Assembly (NCBI RefSeq): GCF_001618175.1
Contig: NZ_LPXN01000105.1
Location: 37,795-101,794 of the forward strand
Reading direction: 5' to 3'
Source: Oceanibaculum pacificum
GTDB lineage: Bacteria > Pseudomonadota > Alphaproteobacteria > Oceanibaculales > Oceanibaculaceae
Length of the DNA: 64,000 nucleotides
The notes under the pieces are model-generated. The model was given only the letters and a program-made list of their open reading frames with translations, was not told the DNA's origin and searched no databases. The translations under genes and the position numbers were made by a program. Positions 56,781-64,000 of this stretch are shown here, piece after piece. Positions within the stretch are counted from its first letter, which is position 1, and every line of letters starts with the position of its first letter.

Positions 56781-58799
56781 ATGGAACCTGAAGAGAGAGA
56801 AAGCGGCTACCGCAAATATGGCGGTCTCGCCGGCGCGGCCTTGGCCGCAGCGGCGATCATTTGGGTTCTGTTCCATGTCTACACCGCGGGCGTGGGCACG
56901 CTGCCGAACTATCAGCAGCGCGCGGTGCATCTGGGCGGCGCTTTGGCGCTGGTGTTCCTGCTCTATAGTGGCACGAAGCGCGATTCCACGCTGCTGCGTC
57001 TGCTCGACCTGATTCCGGCCGCGCTCAGCATCCTGGTGCTGGGCTACATCGTCTGGAACTACAACACCATCGTCGAGAATACCTGGTTCACCGACGAGCC
57101 GGTTGAGAAGCTGTTCGGCGTGCTGCTGCTGCTGCTGGTGCTGGAAGGCGTGCGGCGCGCGCTGGGCTGGCTGTTCGTTGGGATGATCGTTGCCTTCTAT
57201 CTCTACGCCTATTTCGGCAATTACATTCCCGGCATGCTGGGCCATCGCGGCCTGTCGATCGATCGGCTGATCTATGCCTTCTATCTGGGCGAGAACGGGT
57301 TGCTTGGCCCGTTGATGGGCATTTCCGCCACCGTCGTCACGCTGTTCCTGATCCTGGGCGCGCTGCTGAACAGCAGCGGGGCGGGGCAGGTGTTCATCCT
57401 GGTCGCCATGCGGATCGGCGGCAGGGTGCGCGGCGGCGCGGGCATGGTCGCGGTGTTCGGCAGCGCCTTCATGGGCATGGTGAACGGCAGCACGGTTGCC
57501 AACGTGACCAGCACCGGCGTGCTGACCATCCCGCTGATGAAGCGCTTCGGCTTCAAGCCGGAATTCGCCGGCGCGGTGGAGGCGGTGGCCTCGACCGGTG
57601 GCCAGATCATGCCGCCGGTCATGGGACCGGGCGCCTTCCTGATGGCCGAGCTGCTGGGCGTGGCCTATCTGCAGGTGGTGACGGCCGCCCTGGTGCCGTC
57701 GCTGCTGTTCTTCCTGGCGCTGCTGATCGGCGTCTATCTCTACGCGCTGAAATATGATTTGAAGCCGCTGCCGGCGGAACTGATCCCCTCGGCCCGCGAG
57801 GCCTTCGCGCCTTACCCGATGATCAGCCTGCTGATTCCAATCGGCATTCTGATCTATTTCATCGTCAACCAGTACACGATCCAGCTCGCCGTGTTCTGGG
57901 CGATCATCGCCATCGTGGCGCTGATGCTGATCGGCGTGCTGCTGCGTCCGCAGACCGCGACCTCCGAGGCGGCGGACCGGGCGCGCGACGTGGCCGGGCT
58001 GGACGCGCCGTCGCCGGCTCCGCTGGCCGAGCCGGCATTGCCGCTGGGCGAGCGCCTGTCGGTCATGGTCCGCTCGGTCCTGGACGGCCTCTATGAGGCG
58101 GCGCGCGGCGTGGTGTTCATCGCCATGATCATCGCGGCGGCGCAGATCATCGTCTCGCTGATCAACCTGACCGGCCTGGGCATCACCTTCTCGCAGCTCA
58201 TCGTCAATATCGGCCAGGGCCATATCCTGCTGTCGCTGGTGCTGACCATGATCATCGCCATCGTGCTGGGCATGGGCATGCCGACGCCCGCCGCCTACGC
58301 GGTGGGGGCGGCCGTGCTGGCCCCGCCGCTGATCAATCTGGGTTTCGATCTGCTGCCGGCGCATCTGTTCCTGTATTTCTTCGCCAGCGTCTCGGCCATC
58401 ACCCCGCCGGTCGCGGCCGGCGTGTTCGCCGCCGTGGCGATCAGCGGCGGCACCATCATGGGCACCGCCGCCTATGCGATGATCCTGGCCTGCAGCCTGT
58501 TCCTGATCCCCTTCATGTTCATCATGAATCCGGAGCTGACATTGCAGGGCAATCCGCTCGACGTCGGGCTGGCGATGGTGTCGGCGACCATCGGCATCGT
58601 GTTCATGTCGATCACCGCCATCGGCTATTGCCGGGGGCCGGTCTCCTGGGGGCCACGTATTCTTCTGGCGCTCGGCGCGGTGGCGCTGATCGACCCAAGC
58701 TGGCTGACCGACCTGGCCGGCGTTGTGCTGGCCGGGCTGGGCCTCGCCTGGCATCTTCGCTTCGACAAGCAGGCCCGCCGCCTAGCCGTGCAAGATTGA
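56781..58799 (+). CDS. TRAP transporter permease, fused small and large subunits
   Basis: A 672-residue sodium-driven TRAP permease in which the DctQ-like and DctM-like parts are one chain with about 18 helices. Signs are the N-terminal four-helix part, GAGQVFILVAMRIGGRVRGGAGMVAVFGSAFMGMVNGSTVANVTSTG (pieces MRIGGRVRGGAGMVAV and GMVNGSTVANVTSTG), TGGQIMPPVMGPGAFLMAE, and the second half GMGMPTPAAYAV with SAITPPVAAGVFAA. It matches the TAXI binding protein just upstream (76 bp). Confidence 0.94.
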   Translation: MEPEERESGYRKYGGLAGAALAAAAIIWVLFHVYTAGVGTLPNYQQRAVHLGGALALVFLLYSGTKRDSTLLRLLDLIPAALSILVLGYIVWNYNTIVENTWFTDEPVEKLFGVLLLLLVLEGVRRALGWLFVGMIVAFYLYAYFGNYIPGMLGHRGLSIDRLIYAFYLGENGLLGPLMGISATVVTLFLILGALLNSSGAGQVFILVAMRIGGRVRGGAGMVAVFGSAFMGMVNGSTVANVTSTGVLTIPLMKRFGFKPEFAGAVEAVASTGGQIMPPVMGPGAFLMAELLGVAYLQVVTAALVPSLLFFLALLIGVYLYALKYDLKPLPAELIPSAREAFAPYPMISLLIPIGILIYFIVNQYTIQLAVFWAIIAIVALMLIGVLLRPQTATSEAADRARDVAGLDAPSPAPLAEPALPLGERLSVMVRSVLDGLYEAARGVVFIAMIIAAAQIIVSLINLTGLGITFSQLIVNIGQGHILLSLVLTMIIAIVLGMGMPTPAAYAVGAAVLAPPLINLGFDLLPAHLFLYFFASVSAITPPVAAGVFAAVAISGGTIMGTAAYAMILACSLFLIPFMFIMNPELTLQGNPLDVGLAMVSATIGIVFMSITAIGYCRGPVSWGPRILLALGAVALIDPSWLTDLAGVVLAGLGLAWHLRFDKQARRLAVQD

Positions 58800-58827
58800 T
58801 CGTTCGTTCGTTTCAAGAGGAAATCCG

Positions 58828-59772
58828 ATGAAGATCGCCATTCTGGGCGCCGGGGCCATGGGCTCCGTCTATGGCGCCATCCTGGCCCGCGCCGGCGACA
58901 ATGACGTCTGGCTGGTGGATCGCTGGCAGGACCATGTCGACGCCATCCGCGCCAATGGGCTGAAAATCACCGGGGCCAGCGGCGACTGGATGTCGCCCTC
59001 CAAGGCCACCACCGATCCGGCCGAGGTCGGCCTGTGCGAACTGGTTATCGTCGCCACCAAGACCCGCGACATCGAGGCGGCGCTGGCCGGGGCCAAGCCG
59101 ATGATCGGCCCGGACACGCTGCTGTTGTCGATCCAGAACGGCCTAGGCGCCTACGACATCCTGGTGAAGAGCGTGTCGAAGGACCGGCTGCTGCTGGGCA
59201 TCGCCGGCGGTTTCGGCGCGACCATCCCGACGCCGGGGCATGTGCATCATAACGGCTTCGAGATCGTGAAGATCGGCGCGACTATCGACTCCGCGCAGCC
59301 CGCCGCCGAGACGGTGGCGAAAATCTGGGCCGATGCCGGCTTCCGCGCCGAGGCCGCACCGGACATCCAGTCGATGATCTGGTCGAAGCTGATCTGCAAC
59401 GTCACCTACAGCGCGGTGTGCGGCATCACCGGCCTGACCATCGGCCAGGTGATGGAGACGCCGGAAGCCTGGCGCGTGGCCTCATCCTGCGCGTCGGAGG
59501 CCTTTGCCGTCGCCAAGGCGCGCGGCATCAATCTCAGCTTCGACGATCCGGTCGCCTATGTGCACAAGTTCGGCTCCGCCATTCCGGGGGCGAAGCCCTC
59601 GCTGCTGCTCGACCGGCTGGCCGGCCGGCAGGGCGAGATCGACTTCCTGAACGGCGCGGTTGCCGACGAGGGCGCGAAGCTGGGCGTGGCGGCCCCGACC
59701 AATTCCATCGTGGCCGGCCTGGTCCGCGCCATGGAGGCGCATGACATGCGCCCGGCTTCCCACAAGAACTGA
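58828..59772 (+). CDS. Ketopantoate reductase (PanE/ApbA) family dehydrogenase
   Basis: A 314-residue NAD(P)-dependent 2-oxo acid reductase-like enzyme. ILGAGAMGSVYGAIL at about 4-18 is the dinucleotide fold, LVIVATKTRDIEAAL and LLSIQNGLGAYDIL follow, and SMIWSKLICNVTYSAVCGIT contains the conserved Lys and Asn region of the C-terminal helical domain. Many family members act in catabolic clusters on other 2-hydroxy or 2-oxo acids. GAGGAAA precedes the ATG. It lies between the TRAP permease and the CitE-like gene. Confidence 0.92.
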   Translation: MKIAILGAGAMGSVYGAILARAGDNDVWLVDRWQDHVDAIRANGLKITGASGDWMSPSKATTDPAEVGLCELVIVATKTRDIEAALAGAKPMIGPDTLLLSIQNGLGAYDILVKSVSKDRLLLGIAGGFGATIPTPGHVHHNGFEIVKIGATIDSAQPAAETVAKIWADAGFRAEAAPDIQSMIWSKLICNVTYSAVCGITGLTIGQVMETPEAWRVASSCASEAFAVAKARGINLSFDDPVAYVHKFGSAIPGAKPSLLLDRLAGRQGEIDFLNGAVADEGAKLGVAAPTNSIVAGLVRAMEAHDMRPASHKN

Positions 59773-59783
59773 GGACAGACACA

Positions 59784-60527
59784 ATGTTCCGCAAAGATGG
59801 CTGGTATCGCTCGATCCTCTACGCTCCGGCGCACCGCGACAATCTGGAGCAGGTCTTCGCCAACACGCCCGCCGATGTGGTGATGCTGGATCTGGAGGAT
59901 GGGGTGCCGCTGGCCGACAAGCCGGCCGCCCGGGTGAAGGCGACCGCGCTTGCCAGGCAGAGCTGGACCCCGCTGGTGGCGCTGCGCGTCAACAAGGCCG
60001 ATAGCGGGATGATCCCGGAGGACCTGGAATGTTTCGGTCCCGGCATCGGGGCCGTGATCCTGCCGAAGGCCGAGCGCGTCGCCGATCTCCAGGATATCGA
60101 CCGCCGCCTGACCGAGAAGGAAAAGGCGCTGGGCATCGAGGCTGGGCGTACGAAGATCATCGGCTTGGTCGAAAGCTGCCTGGGCGCGCTGGAGGCGGCC
60201 AATCTGGCGCGCGCCACGCCGCGCATGCTGACGCTGGGCATTGGCGCGTCCGACTTTGTGGCCGATATCGGCAGCCCGGTCACCCGCGCCACGCTGGACC
60301 CGGAGGCGCTGTCGCTGCCGCGCCGCATGTTGGTGCTGGCGGCCCGCGCCGCCGGCCTCAGCGGCCCGTTCGATGGCGGCCAGTTCCCACCGGGCAAGCC
60401 GGGCTGGGGCGAGGCGTGCGACATGGTCCGGCGCATCGGCTTCCAGGGCAAGGTCTGCTTCGACGATGCCCAGGCCGCAGAAGCCAATGCCGTGTTTTCC
60501 GCCCGGGAGGGGGAGACGCTGCGATAA
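59784..60527 (+). CDS. HpcH/HpaI aldolase / CitE-like lyase
   Basis: A 247-residue CitE/CLYBL-like TIM-barrel enzyme. RSILYAPAHRDNLEQVF, VVMLDLEDGVPLADKPAAR (metal-binding Glu/Asp), LVALRVNKADSG, IVESC-like GLVESCLGALEAAN and LGIGASDFVADIG are family-typical. It would cleave or form a C-C bond next to a CoA thioester or 2-oxo acid, such as malyl- or citramalyl-CoA; the substrate is open. It is last gene of the TRAP catabolic operon, 11 bp after the dehydrogenase gene. Confidence 0.9.
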   Translation: MFRKDGWYRSILYAPAHRDNLEQVFANTPADVVMLDLEDGVPLADKPAARVKATALARQSWTPLVALRVNKADSGMIPEDLECFGPGIGAVILPKAERVADLQDIDRRLTEKEKALGIEAGRTKIIGLVESCLGALEAANLARATPRMLTLGIGASDFVADIGSPVTRATLDPEALSLPRRMLVLAARAAGLSGPFDGGQFPPGKPGWGEACDMVRRIGFQGKVCFDDAQAAEANAVFSAREGETLR

Positions 60528-60600
60528 AGCGAACAGACGTTAAGGAATTACACATCAGTGACGGGCAGAATGGCGTTCATCAGCCATTCGAGAAGCCCCT

Positions 60601-61104
60601 ATGGTCGCTGGCAGCAATTCCTGGACGTTCCTGGACGAACTTGACGATCCTGCGAGTCTGAACAGCAGTATCCTCTATCTCTATCGCTATTGGCGCAACA
60701 TCTCGCCGGCAGGCAGCTTGCCGGGCCGGCAGCATTTCGACCCGCTGCATGTGCCGCACCTGATGCCGCGGGTGTGGATGCTGGATGTCGTGCGCCCGGA
60801 ACTGCGCCTGCGCTATCGCCTGGTCGGCACGCGCGAAGTAGCGACGCTGGAGCGCGACCCGACCGGCGAATGGCTGGACGAGGTGCATCCGGTGGTAAAG
60901 GAGGATCCGGTGTTGGCCAGCCGCTATCGTCATACCGTGGAAACCGGCCGGCCGACCTATCGGTTCGGCAATGTGCGCTTCGCCCACGATAAATTGCACC
61001 AGAAGGTAGAAAACATCATCCTGCCTTTCGCCCGCGATGGCGTGGAGGTGGACATGCTGCTGGCCTTCTCGATCCTATATCGCAGCGACGGCACGGAAAT
61101 ATAG
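60601..61104 (+). CDS. PAS-domain (PAS_5-type) protein
   Basis: A 167-residue single-domain protein of the short PAS_5 family frequent in alphaproteobacteria. LYLYRYWRNISPAGSLPGRQHFDP (pieces LYRYWRNIS and GSLPGRQHFDPLH), RVWMLDVVRPELRLRYRLVGT and DMLLAFSILY are typical. No output domain is attached, so it may partner with another signalling protein or act as a small sensor. The ATG at 60601 is preceded by GAAGCCCCT without a clear ribosome-binding site. 74 bp after the CitE-like gene. Confidence 0.85.
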   Translation: MVAGSNSWTFLDELDDPASLNSSILYLYRYWRNISPAGSLPGRQHFDPLHVPHLMPRVWMLDVVRPELRLRYRLVGTREVATLERDPTGEWLDEVHPVVKEDPVLASRYRHTVETGRPTYRFGNVRFAHDKLHQKVENIILPFARDGVEVDMLLAFSILYRSDGTEI

Positions 61105-61185
61105 GTGTGTCGGCCTGCACGCGATGGCTTGCCAGCCATAGGGAAATGGCGCAGATACCCCATCTCGTTTCAGGCAGGGGGAAAT

Positions 61186-61722
61186 ATGGCGGGCATGAAG
61201 TCGAAGCTGGCGGCGGCGCGGCGCAGCGTTGTGGGGCAGGCGGTGCTGGTCGTGCTGGGGGTGGCGCTGCTGGCGGCCTGTTCCTGGATCGACGTGCCGA
61301 TGTATCCGGTGCCGATGACGTTGCAGAGCTTCGCGGTGCTGCTGGTCGGCTTCGTCTATGGGCCGTGGCTGGGGCTGGTCACCGTGCTGGCCTGGCTGGG
61401 GGCGACGGCGCTGGGCCTGCCGCTGCTCTCCGGCGGAGCCGCCGGGTTGACGCCTTTTACCGGGCGCACCGCCGGCTATATCGCGGCTTTCCCCATCGTC
61501 GCCTGGCTGGCCGGTCATCTGTCGCGCCGGCATGGCGGCTTCGTGCGGCTCGGCGTCATCGGGATTATCGGGCATGCCGTGCTGCTGGCGATGGGGGTGG
61601 CCTGGCTGGCGCAATCCATTGGCTGGGCCAAGGCCTGGCAGTTCGGCGCGCAGCCCTTCCTGGCCGGGATGCTGGTGAAGAGCCTGCTGGCCGCGCTGGG
61701 CGCCCGGCTGGCAGGTAAGTAA
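61186..61722 (+). CDS. bioY: Biotin transporter BioY (ECF S component)
   Basis: A 178-residue membrane protein with about six helices that binds biotin for an ECF-type importer. MYPVPMTLQSFAVLLVGFVYGPWLG (pieces VPMTLQSFAVLLVG and YGPWLG), GGAAGLTPFTGRTAGYIAAFP (piece GRTAGYIAAFP) and WQFGAQPFLAGMLVK are diagnostic. The start is ATG 61186 with GGGGGAA upstream; the open frame upstream is not family-like. No bioM/N genes adjoin, so it may act alone or with a shared energising module. Confidence 0.93.
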   Translation: MAGMKSKLAAARRSVVGQAVLVVLGVALLAACSWIDVPMYPVPMTLQSFAVLLVGFVYGPWLGLVTVLAWLGATALGLPLLSGGAAGLTPFTGRTAGYIAAFPIVAWLAGHLSRRHGGFVRLGVIGIIGHAVLLAMGVAWLAQSIGWAKAWQFGAQPFLAGMLVKSLLAALGARLAGK

Positions 61723-61795
61723 GCCACCGCCAATGGAAACCCCCGGCTGCTTGTGATACCCCTTTACGGGTCGTCCATCGCAGCCGGAGGTGAAG

Positions 61796-62716
61796 ATGAG
61801 TTGGCATAATGCGCAAGACCCGATGCCTGGCGACAAGAGAAGCTGCGACGCGCTGGAACTGGTGATCGTGCCGCGCGCCCGCGATCTGGGCGGTTTTTCG
61901 GTCCGCCGCGCGCTGCCCTCGGCGCAGCGCCGCATGGTCGGACCCTTCATCTTTCTCGATCAGATGGGCCCGGCGCATTTTGCACCCGATACCGGTATCG
62001 ATGTGCGCCCGCACCCGCATATCGGTCTTGCGACGGTGACCTATCTGTTCGATGGCGAGATCATGCACCGCGATTCGCTGGGCAGCGCGCAGCCGATCAA
62101 GCCGGGGGCGCTGAACTGGATGACCGCCGGGCGCGGCATCAGTCATTCCGAGCGCACCCCGCCGGAACTGCGGGCCCGTGGCGCGGCGCTCTCCGGCATC
62201 CAGGCCTGGGTGGCGCTGCCGGAGGATAAGGAGGAGACCGAGCCGGCCTTCGAGCATTTCGGCGCGCACCTGCTGCCCTCCATTATCGGCGAGGGCAAGG
62301 CTATCCGCATTATCGCCGGTTCGATGTTCGGCGCCTCCTCCCCGGTGAAGACCGCCAGTCCGCTCTTCTACGCCGACGTGGCGATGGAGGCCGGTTCCTC
62401 CTTCCCGCTCGATCCCGATGAGGAGCGCGCGCTCTATATCGCCAGCGGCACGGTGGAGATTGCCGGCGAAAGCTTCGGCGAAGGGAACCTGCTGGTGTTT
62501 CGTCCCGGTGACCGCATCACCGTGAAAGCCGTGGAGGATGCCCGCTTCATGGCGCTGGGCGGCGCGCCGATGGAAAAGCCGCGCTTCATCTGGTGGAATT
62601 TCGTCTCCTCCTCGAAAGAACGCATCGAGCAGGCCAAGGAGGACTGGAAATCAGGCCGCTTCGCCCTGGTGCCCGGCGACGACGAATTCATCCCGCTGCC
62701 GGATTTCGGCGGCTAG
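61796..62716 (+). CDS. Pirin family protein
   Basis: A 306-residue double-cupin pirin. The N-terminal metal site is [24 protein letters not shown] (pieces [13 protein letters not shown] and [10 protein letters not shown]), with [17 protein letters not shown]. The C-terminal Pirin_C domain contains [13 protein letters not shown] and MALGGAPM. Family members are metal-dependent regulators or quercetinase-like dioxygenases. The ATG at 61796 has GGAGG at ideal distance; GTG 61790 is the alternative. Confidence 0.93.
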   Translation: MSWHNAQDPMPGDKRSCDALELVIVPRARDLGGFSVRRALPSAQRRMVGPFIFLDQMGPAHFAPDTGIDVRPHPHIGLATVTYLFDGEIMHRDSLGSAQPIKPGALNWMTAGRGISHSERTPPELRARGAALSGIQAWVALPEDKEETEPAFEHFGAHLLPSIIGEGKAIRIIAGSMFGASSPVKTASPLFYADVAMEAGSSFPLDPDEERALYIASGTVEIAGESFGEGNLLVFRPGDRITVKAVEDARFMALGGAPMEKPRFIWWNFVSSSKERIEQAKEDWKSGRFALVPGDDEFIPLPDFGG

Positions 62717-62785
62717 GGCAATACACCCGTGCCGAGCGCGCGGGTTGCAAGCGGCGGCGTGAAGGCCGATCCTTAAGGCATATCC

Positions 62786-62805
62786 CGGCGACGCTTTCGT
62801 CGCCG
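62786..62805 (+). terminator. Hairpin between the pirin and LLM genes
   Basis: A perfect 8-bp stem, CGGCGACG / CGTCGCCG, with loop CTTT lies 22 bp before the LLM start and 70 bp after the pirin stop. It has no T tract; it may be an attenuator or a weak terminator. Confidence 0.35.
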
Positions 62806-62826
62806 CCCCCGTTGAAAGGGCACGAC

Positions 62827-63843
62827 ATGCCTGCTTTTTCCATTCTCGATCTGGCCCCGGTGCCGCAGGGCGGCGCGCCGGCCGACGCGCTGCGCAACAC
62901 GCTGGATTTGGCGCAGAACGCCGAACGCCTCGGCTATAACCGCTATTGGCTGGCCGAACATCACAATATGACCGGCATCGCCAGCGCCGCCACCTCGGTG
63001 GTCATCGGCTATGTCGCCGGCGGCACCAAGACGATCCGCGTGGGCGCGGGCGGCATCATGCTGCCGAACCATTCGCCGCTGGTGATCGCCGAGCAGTTCG
63101 GCACGCTGGCGACGCTGTATCCCGGCCGCATCGATCTCGGCCTCGGTCGCGCGCCGGGCACCGACCAGCGCACGTTGCGCGCGCTGCGCCGCTCGCCCGA
63201 CACCGCCGACAGCTTCCCCCAGGACGTGCTGGAATTGCAGGCGCTGCTGGGCCCGTTGCAGCCGAACCAGCTGATCCAGGCGGTGCCCGGCACGGACACC
63301 AACGTGCCGCTGTGGATTCTGGGCTCCAGCCTGTTCGGCGCACAGCTCGCCGCCATGCTGGGGTTGCCCTACGCCTTCGCCTCGCATTTCGCGCCGGATG
63401 CGCTGATGCAGGCCTTGCAGGTCTATCGCGAAGGCTTCCGCCCCTCGGCGCAGCTCGACCGGCCGCATGCGATGGTCGGCATCAACGTCTTCGCCGCCGA
63501 GACTGACGCGGAGGCGCAATATCTGTTCACTTCCGCCCAGCAGCGCTTCCTCGGCATGATCCGCGGCCAGCGCGGCCTGTTGCCGCCGCCGATCCCGGTG
63601 GAGGAGATGGAGCGGATGTGGTCGCCGATGGAAAAGGCGCAGGCCTCGCGCATGTTGTCCTGCTCCTTCGTCGGCGCGCCGGACACCATCCGACGGGAGC
63701 TGGAAAGCTTCGTCGCGCGCACCGGCGCGGACGAGCTGATGATCGCCTCCGCCATCCACGACCATAAGGCGCGCGTGCGCTCCTATGCGCTGATGGCGGA
63801 ACTGCAGCCGGCCTTTGCGCGGGCGTATGAGGCGGCGTCCTAG
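62827..63843 (+). CDS. LLM-class flavin-dependent oxidoreductase (luciferase-like)
   Basis: A 338-residue FMN-dependent monooxygenase-like protein with a luciferase TIM barrel. [12 protein letters not shown] opens it, [13 protein letters not shown] at about 39-51 is the typical flavin-pocket motif, [25 protein letters not shown] (pieces [12 protein letters not shown] and [21 protein letters not shown]) is conserved, and [12 protein letters not shown] lies near the end. It belongs to the YhbW-like group. The substrate is unknown. The ATG at 62827 follows AAAGGG. Confidence 0.93.
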   Translation: MPAFSILDLAPVPQGGAPADALRNTLDLAQNAERLGYNRYWLAEHHNMTGIASAATSVVIGYVAGGTKTIRVGAGGIMLPNHSPLVIAEQFGTLATLYPGRIDLGLGRAPGTDQRTLRALRRSPDTADSFPQDVLELQALLGPLQPNQLIQAVPGTDTNVPLWILGSSLFGAQLAAMLGLPYAFASHFAPDALMQALQVYREGFRPSAQLDRPHAMVGINVFAAETDAEAQYLFTSAQQRFLGMIRGQRGLLPPPIPVEEMERMWSPMEKAQASRMLSCSFVGAPDTIRRELESFVARTGADELMIASAIHDHKARVRSYALMAELQPAFARAYEAAS

Positions 63844-63859
63844 CCTGCCGCCGCTACCC

Positions 63860-64000
63860 TTAGAGACGCCGCCCAAGGGGCTTGGGCGGCTCCTCGGGGT
63901 CAGCGTACTGGGGCGCTGCGCCGGTGTCGCCTGGCGAGGGGCCCAGGCCGGGCCATTCTAAGATACCCCGGTGCCACTTGGTGACCTCATGCTGAGGAGC
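63860..64000 (-). CDS. Possible C-terminus of a minus-strand gene entering from the right
   Basis: An open frame of 46 codons from the right edge to a TAA at 63862-63860 ends in a Pro/Gly-rich tail (LGPSPGDTGAAPQYADPEEP, then PKPLGRRL). A 10-bp inverted repeat (63868-63890) falls inside it near the stop. At this GC content an open frame of this length is common by chance, so the call rests on the plausible composition only. Confidence 0.25.
   Translation of the reverse strand, partial: APQHEVTKWHRGILEWPGLGPSPGDTGAAPQYADPEEPPKPLGRRL

Noticed and set aside
56658..58754. Minus-strand open frame opposite the fused TRAP permease, very rich in His, Gln, Arg and Asp
   Set aside because: It is the complement of hydrophobic membrane helices, which gives exactly this composition; there is no real protein signal.
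61105..61185. Biotin-responsive riboswitch or BirA operator before bioY
   Set aside because: I see no inverted repeat resembling a BirA or BioR site in the 80-bp spacer.
63868..63890. Terminator after the LLM gene
   Set aside because: A 10-bp perfect inverted repeat exists, but it has no T tract and may be coding sequence of a minus-strand gene; I only mention it.

Overview
The window is high-GC bacterial DNA from an alphaproteobacterium, most likely of the Rhodospirillales type. The evidence is the linkage rplU-rpmA-obgE-proB-proA-nadD-rsfS-rlmH-gpmI-envC-ctpA-yibQ-like-rppH, the five-gene F1 ATP synthase operon atpHAGDC without the F0 genes, a PhaR-type polyhydroxyalkanoate (PHA) regulator, and families common in that order (DUF2333, DUF484, TRAP-TAXI). 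I do not assign a genus.

Layout. 0-1.7 kb: PHA genes (a PHA-synthase-like hydrolase running off the left edge, a small acidic coiled-coil protein that overlaps it out of frame, and phaR on the other strand behind a TGC-rich operator). 1.7-16.6 kb: a mosaic of housekeeping and accessory genes, including a coiled-coil protein, DUF2333, an MFS exporter, a SemiSWEET, an ArsR/SDR divergent pair, DUF2254, a TPR protein, a dehalogenase-like hydrolase, a PPOX flavoprotein, DUF4112/YqaE, a chemoreceptor, LysR, GreB and DUF72. 16.7-17.4 kb: an AT-richer scar with a frameshifted DUF3223 gene. 17.4-25.5 kb: a catabolic or transport locus with branched-chain-type ABC transporter genes, an AraC regulator, and three enzyme-like genes: a TIM-barrel 'PEP hydrolase-like' protein, an SRPBCC protein and a Tm-1-like ATP-binding protein. 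25.8-29.6 kb: an accessory segment with an SDR/AraC divergent pair, a TonB receptor that has lost its 5' part, a lone type I-E-like CRISPR repeat exactly at that breakpoint, a small orphan ORF and tRNA-Ser(CGA). 29.8-42.1 kb: the conserved housekeeping run, with a near-consensus promoter, a leader hairpin and a strong terminator after rpmA. 42.1-50.6 kb, minus strand: a di-iron ferritin-like protein, atpCDGAH and priA. 50.7-53.5 kb: a transaldolase-like aldolase, DUF484, xerC and an FKBP isomerase. 53.7-60.5 kb: a second catabolic locus with a TauD-type dioxygenase, IclR, a TAXI binding protein, a fused TRAP permease, a ketopantoate-reductase-like dehydrogenase and a CitE-like lyase, with palindromic operators at both promoters. 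60.6-64 kb: a PAS protein, BioY, pirin and a luciferase-like oxidoreductase.

Most notable items: (1) the 17.4-25.5 kb operon, which carries as two separate genes the two halves that are fused in the tomato virus-resistance protein Tm-1, next to a dedicated importer and with an SRPBCC gene between the halves; (2) the truncated TonB receptor joined to an orphan CRISPR repeat beside a tRNA gene; (3) about 180 bp of apparent dual-frame coding between the PHA genes; (4) the IclR/TRAP/TauD locus of unknown substrate. All calls come from reading the sequence and family knowledge; no database search was run.
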